From an uncultured Selenomonadaceae bacterium (GTDB taxonomy: Bacteria > Bacillota > Negativicutes > Selenomonadales > Selenomonadaceae): DNA of 6,276 nucleotides. The stretch covers positions 1 through 6,276 of the forward strand of contig CALZDE010000123.1 of the NCBI GenBank assembly GCA_945637225.1, read 5' to 3'. Under the pieces are notes generated by a model. It worked only from the letters and a program-made list of their open reading frames with translations, was not told where the DNA came from and searched no databases. Below are positions 6,258 through 6,276 of this stretch, piece by piece (the first letter of the stretch is position 1; each line of letters opens with the position of its first letter). A program made the translations under genes and the position numbers.

Positions 6258-6276
6258 TCCGTATCATTGCGTATAA

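Overview
The window holds five tightly packed genes, all on the + strand, with about 95% of the bases coding. In order they are: an ABC-F translation-associated ATPase (88-2058), an OmpR/PhoB-type response regulator (2076-2786), its sensor histidine kinase (2770-4218, overlapping the regulator by 17 bases), a short-form UDP-sugar 4-epimerase-like extended SDR (4254-5189), and a DraG/ARH3-like ADP-ribosylglycohydrolase (5241-6233). All five reading frames are intact and carry the key catalytic or binding residues of their families. No RNA gene, CRISPR array, insertion sequence or convincing terminator was seen.

The base composition (roughly low to mid 40s % GC by eye), strong GAGG or GGGGTGAT Shine-Dalgarno sites, tight co-directional packing and protein style suggest a Bacillota (Firmicutes) anaerobe. 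A member of the Negativicutes seems plausible, but this is an impression from sequence style and not a marker-based identification.

Region by region: bases 1-87 are a leader with a small perfect stem-loop (15-35), a fair sigma70-like promoter candidate (26-55), and an imperfect 7-base tandem repeat (54-81) that runs into the ribosome binding site of the ABC-F gene. Gaps after that are 17, -17, 35 and 51 bases, none with a visible terminator, so all five genes could share one transcript. Only the regulator/kinase pair is an obvious functional unit: the kinase start and its ribosome binding site lie inside the regulator gene, which points to translational coupling. Bases 6234-6276 are a short non-coding tail with one weak AT-rich stem-loop.

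The shared theme is loose: ribosome-associated ATPase, envelope or environment sensing, sugar-nucleotide metabolism, and removal of ADP-ribose. The arrangement looks like ordinary chromosomal housekeeping and signalling genes. I found no convincing evidence for an undescribed defence or mobile system. The most curious features are the heptamer repeat in the ABC-F leader and an ADP-ribose-removing enzyme with no visible ADP-ribosyltransferase partner.
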